Source: Whitmania pigra (lineage: Eukaryota; Annelida; Clitellata; Hirudinida; Haemopidae). Taken from it: a stretch of DNA of 64,000 nucleotides. The translations under genes and the position numbers were made by a program. Positions 1 to 11,144 of this stretch are shown here, one piece after another. Each line of letters opens with the position of its first letter. Within the stretch, counting starts at the first letter, position 1. Below the pieces are notes generated by a model, which saw only the letters and a list, made by a program, of their open reading frames with translations, did not search any database and was not told where the DNA came from. Where the stretch lies: positions 562,001 through 626,000 of the forward strand of contig JAJTWR010000290.1 of assembly GCA_021613335.1 (NCBI GenBank). The letters run 5' to 3'.

Positions 1-12
1 TATTGCTAGTAC

Positions 13-3000
13 CTGTTGCACCCAGTCCTGATGTGCTTTCCATCTGCAGAACCGAACATAGGGAGGAGTTACAACCTTGTCTATGGATACAGTTGGAATT
101 CCAGATTCCTTAGCCCCCCTTTTCCATGAGCTGGAATAACATGTATTTGCAGTTATCATTATGTATATTATTATTACTAGTTAATTTTCAACATAGTTAT
201 CAGCAATGTCGCTTTTGACATTGAAAAAGAAGATCTTGGTTGATAATGGTGAGGTGAAGACAAAAATCAGGTGTGAGTGTAAAATGTTTGGATGCATTAA
301 TAATGGTAGGAATTCATGATTGCTCAGCCAACCTTCTGATTCTCCACTGACTTTTGGCAAAAAGGATGTTAAAAAAATATTTTTAGAGAATATAAAGTAT
401 TTTCAAAGTCAATTAAAAATATTTGTACATTAATTCAATGCCACAGAATGGCCATTGACATTATTGTTATCATTGCTGTTAATGACAATCTCTCACCTCA
501 GACTATCTCTAACTGTAGTTAAGATCAAGATGTTGACACATCCTTCCAAATCACCAAATGATATTATACAGCTATCAGCACCCACATAACTTCAAGAGAA
601 GCAAATTTATGAGTGGCTGAAGAGAATGTATTTGTGTATTCCATACCAGTAATCAATCTGCAATGGTATACTGGAAAACCCAGAAATTTGGCAGCATGCC
701 TCAAGCGAAAATGAATCATAAAATTGAAGTTCTCTGTCGCTTGAAGAATTATAAAAACAAATGAATAACTCAGTCATAAAAAATCAATCCAATTGAGTAA
801 AGCTGATGCATTGTAAAACGGATTGAAGTATACCCAGTGGAGATGATGATTTTATAGAACTGAAACATGACAGCAAAGTCTGTTACCCACTTCTGCTTCA
901 CTGTATTAGGAGGCTAATAAATATTGTGGTTATTGTCATCAAAGCTATCATCGTAAAGCACCAAGATATAAATTCTGGAACAACATGACTTAATGATAAT
1001 AAAAATAATGGTGCTATTATTAATACCGAGTACTTGCACTTAATCCAAATTTTTAAAATATTGTTGCAAAATAATGAGGCTCAGTAAATGCTGAAATTAT
1101 ATTTGGTCTTATTCAGTAAACATTAAGTTTAGCAAGTGGATATTATCTGCTAATACCAGACTTAAGCAATAAACCTGATGCCCATCATTACGCAACAATC
1201 GCCTTACTTACTTATAGAATCAAAATATAGGATACTGATGGCTTTTGATTGGAATATGAGATCTTGTTAGGGGAGATGTAGTTTAATATAATCTACATCC
1301 TAACAGTCCTCAAAAGGTGTTGAATATAATTAATGCAAAGCTTAATTACAAAACTAATTAATTGTAAGACCTGTAACAATAACTTACTATTCCATAATCT
1401 AAGCATGCCTATATTGTAGTGTTGCATGTGCTACCACTTGCCCTTCCAGGCTCCTTCCCTTGAGCTTACCTCATAAAAGGTTTATACTCGTTATTTTCCA
1501 TTTTCCTACGACTTTCAGACATTAATAGCTTTATTACTAGCAGCATATGTAATATCTACAGATCTATAAATGCTTTACCTGCCGACTCATGTTTCAGTGT
1601 GAAGAGAAAATATGATTAATATGGGTTTAATCATTGATAAATTCAAAGTTCATTAGAGGAATGTGATGATAGGAATTGGTGTTTAATTATAAGCATTTAT
1701 TTGATAACATCCTTAAAAAATGTTTAAATGTTCTAAGATGACCCAAAACTCTCTTGAAAGACTAAAAATCTTAGCTTCTACATAGTGATGCTTTGATTAG
1801 CTTTTTAGAAATTTTTTATCCACTTTGGATTTACTGTTGATTGTAGCACTAAGTTAAACATCTTTTTAGGTCAAGATGTCTTAGAAATTTTTTTTTGTTT
1901 TTATTTTTAAATTTGTTTTTTATGATCCCCTTGTGTGTTTGTCGTTTATGTGTGTCCTCTTTGTTCTGTTCTTCAATAAAGATTTAAAACAATAAATTAT
2001 TTTAAATTCAGATGTTATATCAATACTATTTTATACTCAAACACAAGTTATTTCACATTCAACATGAACTTACAACTAGGCATTTGGATTTCTTCAACTT
2101 TGGTCCAGTTGTTGACCAGAAGCTTAAAACTCCATCTTTGCTACAACAGGCAAATGACTCACTAAGACACTGTTGAACAGGATCTTTCCAAAGTTGGACA
2201 ATCCTTAAGACATCCTCCCGATGAGGAGAGGCAATACATTTGGCTGGTAACTTGAAGAACATTTCTTTTTCTTTGTCTTTGAAGTAAAAGCTTTTTGAGA
2301 AAACAAGCTGCATGTAACTGCACAAAGCATCCCAAGTAATAAAGCCATCAGAAAAGCAATCGATCCTTTGAAAAAATGTCTCCATTTCCCTTTCCTGAAA
2401 TGGTTTATTTTAGCAATTTTGTCGAAATTATTTTCCATATATTAGCTTTTTGGAGAAACATTTTATTAACAACTTGCTAACTACAAACCAGTTATTAAAA
2501 ACTGAGATAATTTTAAAGGCTTTAAATGTAAAGTAAATTACACTTACTTTTGTAAATATTTCAGAGCAATTTTGCTTTAATATTACTTTGAAATCTTTCA
2601 ATCCTACTTCAACCTCTGAGCGAGCTTTAAATTCATTCTTCAGGTTATCCAGCATTCCCAACGTCAATCGTTCTTCGACCTGATCTCATCACAATAAAAT
2701 TAAACCACATCACAACTGACATAAACTATAACTCTATTTAAATTACGTAGATTTCAAATTTAAAAATCAATATGGAAAGAAAATGGGTAGTTTCATTTCA
2801 TGATAGAGACTTTAGTGGTGAATTTAAAAAAATAACATATATAAAAATGACAAATCACTTTGCTACTCATTGAATCAGCTTCCATTGCCACAAGTTCTTC
2901 TTTAATTGTTTCAATCATCTTCATCACAATAGATCTTGGTTCCAATCCTGTTAAGGATGGGCTTTTCTTAATGAGAGAACACCATTTCATATTTGAAGCT

Positions 3001-3245
3001 TCAGTGTTAGCTAAAGAAGCATGACCATTGCAAAACTCTTGGTTTTCTTTGTCATCTGTTTGGAGTTCTTCCAGCAAGCAATCTGCCGAGTTCGGCCTTG
3101 TTGACCCGTATCTATTCTTTCTAGCCAGCATTTGCATGTTTTTTGTTAATAAATCGCAATCATTAAAAATCGATAACTTTTCCAACAACTCTATTTCCCC
3201 GTCTGTTATGAGCATTTTAAGTTCTTCGATTTCCCTGTCCGTCAT
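13..3245 (-). CDS. WDR49/WDR64/WDY-type EF-hand WD40 protein, 5' part (7 exons, runs off window start)
   Basis: Exons in transcription order are 2859-3245, 2548-2679, 2074-2394, 834-913, 647-739, 497-589 and 13-130. They join into one open frame of 408 codons with consistent phases, and the last exon ends at a donor, so the gene continues beyond base 1. The start is taken at the ATG at 3245 (MTDREIEELK); an in-frame ATG lies at 3269. Exon 3 has an EF-hand-like loop (DCFSDGFITWD) and ends the region with a WD-type blade (CCSKDGVLSFWS). Later exons read KQKWVTDFAVM, DRELQFYD, CIISFGDLEG and KAHQDWVQQ, which is the order of signature motifs in WDR49, WDR64 and the fly WDY protein. These family members are long, poorly characterised proteins. 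The individual ortholog cannot be decided from this part. Confidence 0.8.
131..2073. other. Introns of the WDR49-like gene
   Basis: Apart from the three short exons at 497-589, 647-739 and 834-913, this stretch holds AT-rich intron sequence. I see no RNA gene. A T-rich run followed by two AATAAA-type signals on the plus strand near 1973-2000 looks like the 3' end of an old insertion, but I could not assign it to a family. Confidence 0.5.
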
Positions 3246-4759
3246 CGCGAGGCCTCCCCAGATCCCCACAAATTAATTTATGGTCTTCAATCTTTTATCA
3301 AATGTATACCTAGTCTTCAGAAACCTCGTAATTAATAGTTGAATGCAGCAGGAATATTTTATAAGGACGCTCCTGCCAAGTTTGTACCTGTTTCCGTGAC
3401 AACACAAGTCAGATGGAATGTTCGCCACAATCTTAAACAAAGAAGGTAACAAGGTTTGGTGTATTTGTCACTAATAAAGACTAAATACGACATTAGCGAG
3501 CAACCCAACAGGGAAACATCAGCACAATACATATCAAATAGAAAATTGCAATTTTGAGGAATCACAAAATCAATATTGAGAGGTGAACGCTTGCCAACCT
3601 CGTCCAATTAATCCCAAATAATGCTAACGCTTCTCTGAATCCCTAAACTCTAACCTCGATTAAGAAATAGAAAAATTCAAGATATCTTTGAAATGACTTC
3701 ATCACGGGTAGGGAATGCAACATCAATGAATCCCGACTAGTTTTTCAGAAATCCTGCAACAGAACTAGCGAAATACACATAGTGATGCACCTCAGAATAA
3801 TCAAGAAAGTGTTCAATAAGTGAATCAATAACTTTAACCAGGAATGACAACAGCGTCAAAGTAAATTTTGAACATGCAACACTCAGATAAGTTTTTAAGT
3901 CCAAGGACCACCTATTACAGCAAAGATGCTGAAAGCAATATCCAAGAACCAATCGGGTGCATCAATGGTAACAAGAATGTAAAGAAGCCCAAGTTACATG
4001 AATATTGAAAACATGTTACAAACTTAAAGAAAAATGAAAAGGAACAAACAAATATTTGAATAAAATAACCAGCAGAAATTTAAAACAAGAACTGGTAATT
4101 TAAAACTGGGCAAAATTTGATGGAAACAATGGCCAAGTTGCATCATGAAATAAAAAATTTAAAATGAAAAATACCACACAACAAAAAGGTGATATCTTGA
4201 CATTACAAATTAAGGATTAGATCCTAAGAATAAAAGTACAACAACTATAATGAATATTATGAAGATCAATTAATAATCATTCTACAGTGGAATTGTTGGG
4301 AATACTACAGCTGTAACATGAAAAATAAATTATAAACACAACCGCAAGCAACAATGCAATCAAAATATAAGCTCTAGCTGTGCGTTGCCGCTTATTGCCG
4401 AAGAGTCAAAATAAAAATCCACCAATCCAATCGTTGGAAGTAAAAAAATAACTACTCCTAAAACAGGAACAGATAGACAAACAAATTTCCCTTAGAACTG
4501 CCGTTTTGTAGTTTGATTCCTCATTGTTTATTGATCGTGTACGACCAAAATGAGAGGTTTATGAAAAGAGCGTTTTTAATGGACAAAGAGCATGCAAAAG
4601 AAAAGTATCACTGTATTGGCAAAGAATATTACAAAAAGAGAACTGCTGATTTGTTTTCCATGATAAAGATTCTCAAAGAATGGTTATCGAATATCAAGGA
4701 TTTCAAAATCTCTTAATTGTAACAATGATAGAAAAAAGTACTTGTGTAAATGATAATCA
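3246..4759. other. Intergenic region between the WDR49-like start and the KLHL extension stop
   Basis: No convincing coding exon is visible on either strand. The short ORFs at 3359-3607 and 3737-3952 have no recognisable motif. The stretch should hold the WDR49-like promoter and the 3' UTR of the upstream minus-strand gene, since both genes are transcribed leftwards. Confidence 0.4.
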
Positions 4760-6796
4760 TCATATCTGGACAATGTCTTCTATGGAAAGACCATTAGGTG
4801 ATAACCTTGGTGGTGTTGGACACCTCTGCCTCCTTTGGCCAGATGAATCCCTCAATTTTTTTGGCTTTTCAGGAACAACTGGCTTTGCCTGAAACTTCTT
4901 TGAGGAGATTTTCCTGGCAGCTGATGGAATAGAATTATTGCTTAAGGAGGTCAACTTTGTTTCATTAGAAGCAGGTGAGTTCACATTTTTTAGTAGAGGG
5001 TTTGTTCCCCTTTCCTTTGATGTCAAATTGGCATAACTCTTGACTGTAGTCATTTTGTTCATTTTCTTGAAGGGAACATTATAAAAGCCTCTGTTGGAAA
5101 GAGAAATCTTCTTCTCTGAAAATTGAATATCTTCATAGCAGTTGGATTGGCCTGCATCACTTTCTGATAAAGTCTGACTCTTCTCCTGAATGAATTCTGA
5201 AAAGCTCTTGGAATTGTTCATGGAACAGGAAAGATCTGCTGTTTTTGTGCCTTCTGTATTTTCAGAGTTTTCTTCACTGTGGTTCTCCAGTTCCCAATAG
5301 ACATTCTCTTCCATATTTGACCTATCAGGATGACATATTTCATCACTGTTCTTTCCTTCCTCATTGCCCTCATCGTGCTCGTAAATAACTTGTCCGGAGA
5401 AGTCGGCAGACAATCTCGAAGATGCGAACATTTTTTCTGTGGCAGATTTTCCGCTCGTGGACCTTTCAGGAAACATGTGACACCACTGTCTAACAGAATG
5501 GAATTCTTCATTTGAGTTGGAAATTGATTTTGGGATGTCAGGAAGAGAAGGAACTACATCAGATTTCATGGCAACAAAACCAGGAGAACCTGACCAAGAA
5601 ATTCTGATTTTTGGATCTTTTTTGCGAAGATGACCCACCTTCATAATTGACTGCATATGATTTAAATGGCAAGTAATACCACTAGAATCTTTGGAGTCTG
5701 AAAAAGGGGAAACTAAATCAAATGATTTCACATTGTATTTGTTTCTAGAGGGAAGAGGAGGAGTCATTTTGCCAGGTAAATTGAAAGAAGCAGATTTTTC
5801 ACCACTAAAAGATGAGCTTCTGGTTTTAAGCTTAATAGCAACTTTATGAAAATGTTCGTTAGAAACAGAAAAGAACGGTCGCTCATGGGAGGAAAGATGC
5901 AAGAATTTAACAGCTTTTGGAAATCTAACTAAGGACGGATCTGTTTCTTTTTCATCTGGAGGAGTTGTGCTTTCATAGCAAGGATTGAAAATTGAGAAAC
6001 CATCTGTAATTAAATTATTAGAATGGGGACTATAGCTTTGCGCCATGACAGGTTTATCAAAACGAAGTTTACTAAGACAACCCAGCACTTCCTTTTCTTT
6101 CAGAATAACTTTGTCGCATCTTTGGTAAATTGTAGGGATGTCAAGGGTTGTCTCCATGAGTGACGAACACATCCTCCTCTCATGCTTCTTGTAATCTGGA
6201 AGGCATTCATCCCCTGGAGGAAGCATTTGAAGATCTTCAAGATCTCTCATCTCAAAAGTTGACTTTGGTCTTCCATGTGGAAGAATATTTGCAATTTTTT
6301 TTGATTCCTGCTCCAAACATTTATTTTGATAGCTATTCTTGAAGACCTTCTCACACAGATTCACAGCAAAGGCTGCCTTCAGCTCTGCAAATGTAGGTAC
6401 AAGCCTTGGCTCATTGGATGATTTCAAAGGACTTGAAGGCTGGGCACAGAGGTGGCAGTTAATGCGATCACAGAGAGAAGAAACCTTCTCATTCAATTCA
6501 ACAATCACACCTGAAGAATCGTTCGTTTTGTTAGCGTCACACTCAATAAGTTTCCTAAAGTGGAATAGATGAATGTTCTGGAATCTCAATGGTTGATTAA
6601 TAGCTGGAATGAAAGAAGAAGCAAAATCTGGGTCAGTGCTTGTCTGGGCATCTTTGAAAGGCCTCTCTTCTCTGTCAATGTAGCAGGGGCACCATTGAGG
6701 GTCAAGAAAGTCATTTTCATCTTGATCAATCAGAAAAGATTTTCCACAATAGGCATTCTCTCGACTCCTCCCGCTACATGACCCACAGGCCGATAG
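4760..6796 (-). CDS. 678-codon open extension in frame with the KLHL stop codon (readthrough or alternative splice product)
   Basis: This frame starts at the codon right after the KLHL TGA (6797-6799) and runs open to the stop at 4760. The first in-frame ATG comes only about 182 codons into it, so an independent start in this frame is unlikely. The protein is hydrophilic and Ser/Pro-rich. It has Cys-containing stretches near the beginning (DPQWCPCYID; INCHLCAQP) and a basic proline-rich tail (PVVPEKPKK; CPTPPRLSP) that could bind SH3-type domains. No known domain is recognised. Three readings are possible: UGA readthrough of the KLHL mRNA; joining to KLHL by an alternative splice (donor at 6868, acceptor at 6603, phases compatible); or a separate gene starting at an ATG at 6819 in another frame, with an unseen intron or indel near 6730. 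I see a real coding region and infer the rest. Confidence 0.7.
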   Translation of the reverse strand, partial: LSACGSCSGRSRENAYCGKSFLIDQDENDFLDPQWCPCYIDREERPFKDAQTSTDPDFASSFIPAINQPLRFQNIHLFHFRKLIECDANKTNDSSGVIVELNEKVSSLCDRINCHLCAQPSSPLKSSNEPRLVPTFAELKAAFAVNLCEKVFKNSYQNKCLEQESKKIANILPHGRPKSTFEMRDLEDLQMLPPGDECLPDYKKHERRMCSSLMETTLDIPTIYQRCDKVILKEKEVLGCLSKLRFDKPVMAQSYSPHSNNLITDGFSIFNPCYESTTPPDEKETDPSLVRFPKAVKFLHLSSHERPFFSVSNEHFHKVAIKLKTRSSSFSGEKSASFNLPGKMTPPLPSRNKYNVKSFDLVSPFSDSKDSSGITCHLNHMQSIMKVGHLRKKDPKIRISWSGSPGFVAMKSDVVPSLPDIPKSISNSNEEFHSVRQWCHMFPERSTSGKSATEKMFASSRLSADFSGQVIYEHDEGNEEGKNSDEICHPDRSNMEENVYWELENHSEENSENTEGTKTADLSCSMNNSKSFSEFIQEKSQTLSESDAGQSNCYEDIQFSEKKISLSNRGFYNVPFKKMNKMTTVKSYANLTSKERGTNPLLKNVNSPASNETKLTSLSNNSIPSAARKISSKKFQAKPVVPEKPKKLRDSSGQRRQRCPTPPRLSPNGLSIEDIVQI

Positions 6797-6799
6797 TCA
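6794..6799 (-). promoter_or_regulatory. UGA-CUA stop codon context (candidate readthrough site)
   Basis: The KLHL reading frame ends ...AGC TGA CTA TCG. UGA followed directly by CUA is the best established leaky-stop context in animals. Here it is followed by 678 sense codons in phase. The motif and the open frame are seen; readthrough itself is inferred. Confidence 0.6.
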
Positions 6800-9700
6800 G
6801 CTGGCGGAACATAGGGCATCTGGGAATCGGTTGATATTTTTATTGTTCAGATGTACAACGCAAGCACCTGCTCTTCCAATGCAAAGGGGCTTAACCTGTT
6901 AATAAATTATGATCACGTGATCAATTTAAATAAAAATAATAATGTTTATAGTAGACTATGTAAATTATAAAATTAGGTGCAATTTAACTATTATAACTTA
7001 ATATATCTTACCGGGCTCCAAGAATTATTCTGAGGATCGTAGCACTCGACATCACTCAAGTATTGTTGTCCATTACAGCCTCCCACAGCAAAAAGCTTGT
7101 CTCCGAGAAGACACACAGCCACCGCATCCCTGGGGGAGTTGATCGGAGCTATAATGGTCCAGTTGTCAGTTTTTGGGTCATATCTAAAGTAAGTAATGTT
7201 GATACCAATAGCTCCAAGTGTCAAAGTATTTCTCGAAATAAAAGCTAAGAGCATTAAAGTGGCATTAATGAACAGCATTAAAAATCTAGCTTTAAGAATT
7301 GATTATTGCTGTTGTTGATAGATATAACAACTTTGTCATGATATGGCTAAGTAATAAGTAGGTTGATCTCCAAATTATTAATGGCTTTCTTTTTAATATT
7401 AATTATATGGTAATATTAATATTAGTGCATTTTAAGGCCAAATTAAATTTTATCGGCCAATTATTCTAAAACAAAAAATAATGAAATCTAATATAGCTAT
7501 TACTATCTTGCTTTCATGTAATTTATATACACTACTACTACTACTCACCTTTCCACACAGTCAAACCTGCTTGACCTGGGATTACTGGCAGGGGCATCAT
7601 GGCCTCCAACTGCATACAGAAAACCATTACAGGCTGCTACTCCGACCCCTCCTCTCCTCTTAGACATAGGACAACAAAGGGTCCACTTGTTAGTATGAGG
7701 GTCGAAGCACTCCACTGATCGCAGGCATGAACTTCCATCTCTCCCTCCAACCGCATAGAGCCTAGGTGTATCAAGATGACGATAACAATCCTTTCAAAAA
7801 TATTTCTAATGAAAACATTGCGGACTCGATGCAGCATTTAATTTGTATAAAACCACTGCACAATTTATGGTGACTAAATCTATGACTTTGTAATCAAATC
7901 CTCTATGAATTTGTTGCTTTTTTAACTATTGATTTCGTTTGCTTTCCCTATTGCGCGATCCAACGAGGGCGAGCGCCAGCATTGATAATTAATGAACACT
8001 AATAACAATGTAATTACATCAATGTTATCATTAGCAACAATATACGTAAAACAAACTTGTTGCCCAAGACAGCAGCTCCAACAGTGCTCCTCTGTGTGGA
8101 CATCGAGGCAACGTAACACCATTGCTTGGCTTGGGGATCCCATCTTTCCACAGTGTTCAAGTATGACCAACCATCATGTCCTCCAATGGCATACATGGGA
8201 CCTTCCAACACTGCGACGCCTGGACATTATAAAAGATGGAAATAGAAATAATAAAGATGTTATATACACTACTACTGAAAAGTAGACTTACATCTAAACC
8301 AGACTGATTATCAAATATTGCTAACATCTCTTAACTCCTAGCTAACCCTAGATTTTTACATCTACATCATAACAATTGTACTAGAAAGCAGCTGATTTTT
8401 GACTCCACTAAGACCGTTGCCATTACCAGCGCATGCAGGGAGGCAACCCATTCACTCAACTTGCATGCCAATACTTAAATACTAATTTCTGTTTTGAACT
8501 CAACTACAACATGATCAAATTTTTAACTTTTGCACTTGATCTGAATGCCTTTCGAATGATAAATAAATAAATAAATAAATAAAAAAAAAGAAAATATCAA
8601 TCCATCCAACCTAAGCCATGCCTGTGAGTGGACATGGGCGTGACTAACGACCAGGTCTTTGTAGATGGATTGAAGCACTCCACACCATTGAGTGTTTTCA
8701 GCCCATCTCTCCCACCCACCACATATAAACAATCATCAATGACTGCAAGACCAAACTGGAGTCGTCGACCATTCATATTAGCAAACTCTACCCAGCTGTC
8801 AGTTCTTAGGTCGTACTTCTCGATGCTGATTGCACCTGTCAGAATTTCACATTTCACTAAAATGCCAATTTATCTTTCATCATGTTTTGATTTGAAGCAT
8901 CCTATAATCTTAATTTAGAAAAACCAACATTTTAAATTTGATATCAATTAATTAGCCCAAATCCAAAGATCTAAAATTAAGTTCATTAAAATATTAAGTT
9001 GTACGTAAGATCAAATTGATGACTCAATTACTCACCTTTCGAACAGTCCATACCTCCCACAGCATACAATGTACCTACAGTGGATTTCCTAGGTTTGGTC
9101 CTCCAGTTCTGCATGGTGAGTCGCCTCTCGGGGAGCAGGTGGTACTTCATGGCTTCAAAGATGAGCTCTTGGCAAGAGGGTTCATCCTTGAAAAGTCTGT
9201 TCATTTCCACATGGTCAGCTAGAAACTGAAAATGTAGCAGGGATTGAAACATTTTTTGCAACAGCAGCAATAAATTCATTAATGATGAAAAGGGACTTTA
9301 ATATGCTATATTAAAATGTGTGTAGCAATAAAATCTTAATCCTAATTACTTTTAATATTCTTAAATAAATAATTTCTCTTATAACCTGTGGAGCCAAAAG
9401 GGGTAATTTGACATGGGCCAGCAACTTTGGTAGGTGGAGCTTTCTACCTGTTGGATCATTGTTGGCCCAATGAACAAGGGAATGGAAAACAATAGATTCA
9501 TCTGAGACATTGAGATCCTCATTCTTGAACAATTCTAACAAATCATCTGAGGACAGCTCCAAGAATTCTTGGCTATTTATGATTTTCTCAAAGTGCTCCT
9601 ATCCAATATATTCAACAGAACTCTTTCAAATAAATGCAAAAGTGAATAATTATAAATAATCTGCAATAACATTATAACAATATTAACAATCATTTAAGAG

Positions 9701-10533
9701 CAAGGCTATTGAAATTATTGGAAAACTTACGATCACAAAATCATTTGCTGTCCGGAAAAGGGAGGAGCAGCCCTGGACATCTGCAAAATGTCTAATTCCA
9801 ATGCAATTAGAAGGATGAAGTTGTTTTTCTAGAAACTCTGAACATGCACCAACAACTTGGTTCAACTGAAGAAGACAGGCTGTTCGCATTAGACTCTCCA
9901 CTGTTTCTTCCCTTATTTCCAGATTACCTATAGTGGAAGAGCAGTAAAACAAAGAGAAAAAAGTTAAATAATCCACTGGATTAAAAAAATATTTTGGAAA
10001 TGAAATCTGTTAAATTTTATGAAATCTCTGACACTAGACACCTTTTTATGTAATGGCTTTGTACTAAATTTTTCATCCACATTAAGTACTGAATATGTAC
10101 CTAAGTACATATACTTGATCAGTGACTTGAGTGACTCTGGGTCAATATCTTTCATTGTCACTTCCCTCACAGTTGCTTCCCTGACATTGCTGGTGAACAT
10201 TGCAGCAAAGTAGTCAGAAGCTGAACCAAGTACAACTCTATGAGCCCCAATCCTTGTGTCGCCAATGACCAGAATTACATCACAGAGCTATGGAAGTATT
10301 GAAATTATTTTTAAATTCACTCAATGACTGCATCAAATTAAGTTAGGTTGATGGAATTGTTGTGGTAACCATTTTGTATTAAAAGGTTGCAAATCGTAAT
10401 AGTGGTAATATGCATTCACCTGTTCCTGTTCGAAAAAATTATTCATTCGTTTCATCATGAATTCCGCATGACACTGCTCAATAAACTGGCCCTCATTATT
10501 CGAGTCCAAACCCATTATGACAAAGGTATTCAA
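6797..10533 (-). CDS. BTB-BACK-kelch protein, KLHL1/4/5 class
   Basis: Ten exons: 10420-10533, 10101-10287, 9731-9927, 9386-9598, 9036-9225, 8611-8835, 8057-8219, 7549-7761, 7012-7183 and 6797-6895. Together they encode 590 aa, or 584 if the second ATG (10515, [10 protein letters not shown]) is used. The BTB domain ([10 protein letters not shown] onwards) begins near residue 39. BACK follows ([20 protein letters not shown]), then six kelch blades from about residue 285 with the usual GG doublets ([56 protein letters not shown]). These sequences are diagnostic of the vertebrate KLHL1/KLHL4/KLHL5 group, which acts as CUL3 substrate adaptors and in actin-linked functions. The protein is shorter than the human relatives because it lacks their long N-terminal region. 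The final exon gives the closing strand ([10 protein letters not shown]), then 18 residues and TGA CTA, followed by a long open frame. Confidence 0.92.
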
Positions 10534-11144
10534 TGACTACTCGTACAATTTGACCCGCTTGCTACTATTTCAACAAATTTTTAGATTCTTAACAAAAAAA
10601 AAAACGTTATGCCAGAATAGGCATACAAGCACACCCGAGTTATATGTCGATTATTTACAATGGACAGCCAGGAAATAACAAAGACATGTTATTATTAATT
10701 TAACTACCAAGCATCTTCTTGATAAATTTTAGATTTTTTTAGTTACACCGGTAAAGAATTTTTGAAAAGTTGTCTGCTACAGGGATAACATTTATTGTTC
10801 CTTGAAACATGATTTGCCGAATCCAAAGATGACTTCTAAGACATTTGACTGCTTTTAAGAAATTCATTTTTATAATTTAGTACGGTGTTCAAGATGATAG
10901 TACCTGTTACGCATTAAATTAGAAATTTTAGCAATTGAGCATTGGAATAGACGAATTCCACGATTAATTACCATTTAAAGCTCTCTAAAGCTCTTTTACA
11001 CATAGTTTAATAATTCAGTATTTACTCAAAGCAACGCCAAAACCATGTCTACCCATAAAAAAACATAAAAGGCAGGTAACAGCAGACAACATTTTGTTTT
11101 TATACTCATCATCTGGAGATAGTCATCAACCACAATGTGACGCT
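10534..11144. other. KLHL promoter / POLR3B 3' flank
   Basis: This 0.6 kb stretch lies between the KLHL start and the POLR3B stop, both on the minus strand. It is AT-rich with no coding exon. It must contain the 3' end of POLR3B and the KLHL 5' UTR and promoter; no clear TATA box or motif is seen. Confidence 0.4.
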
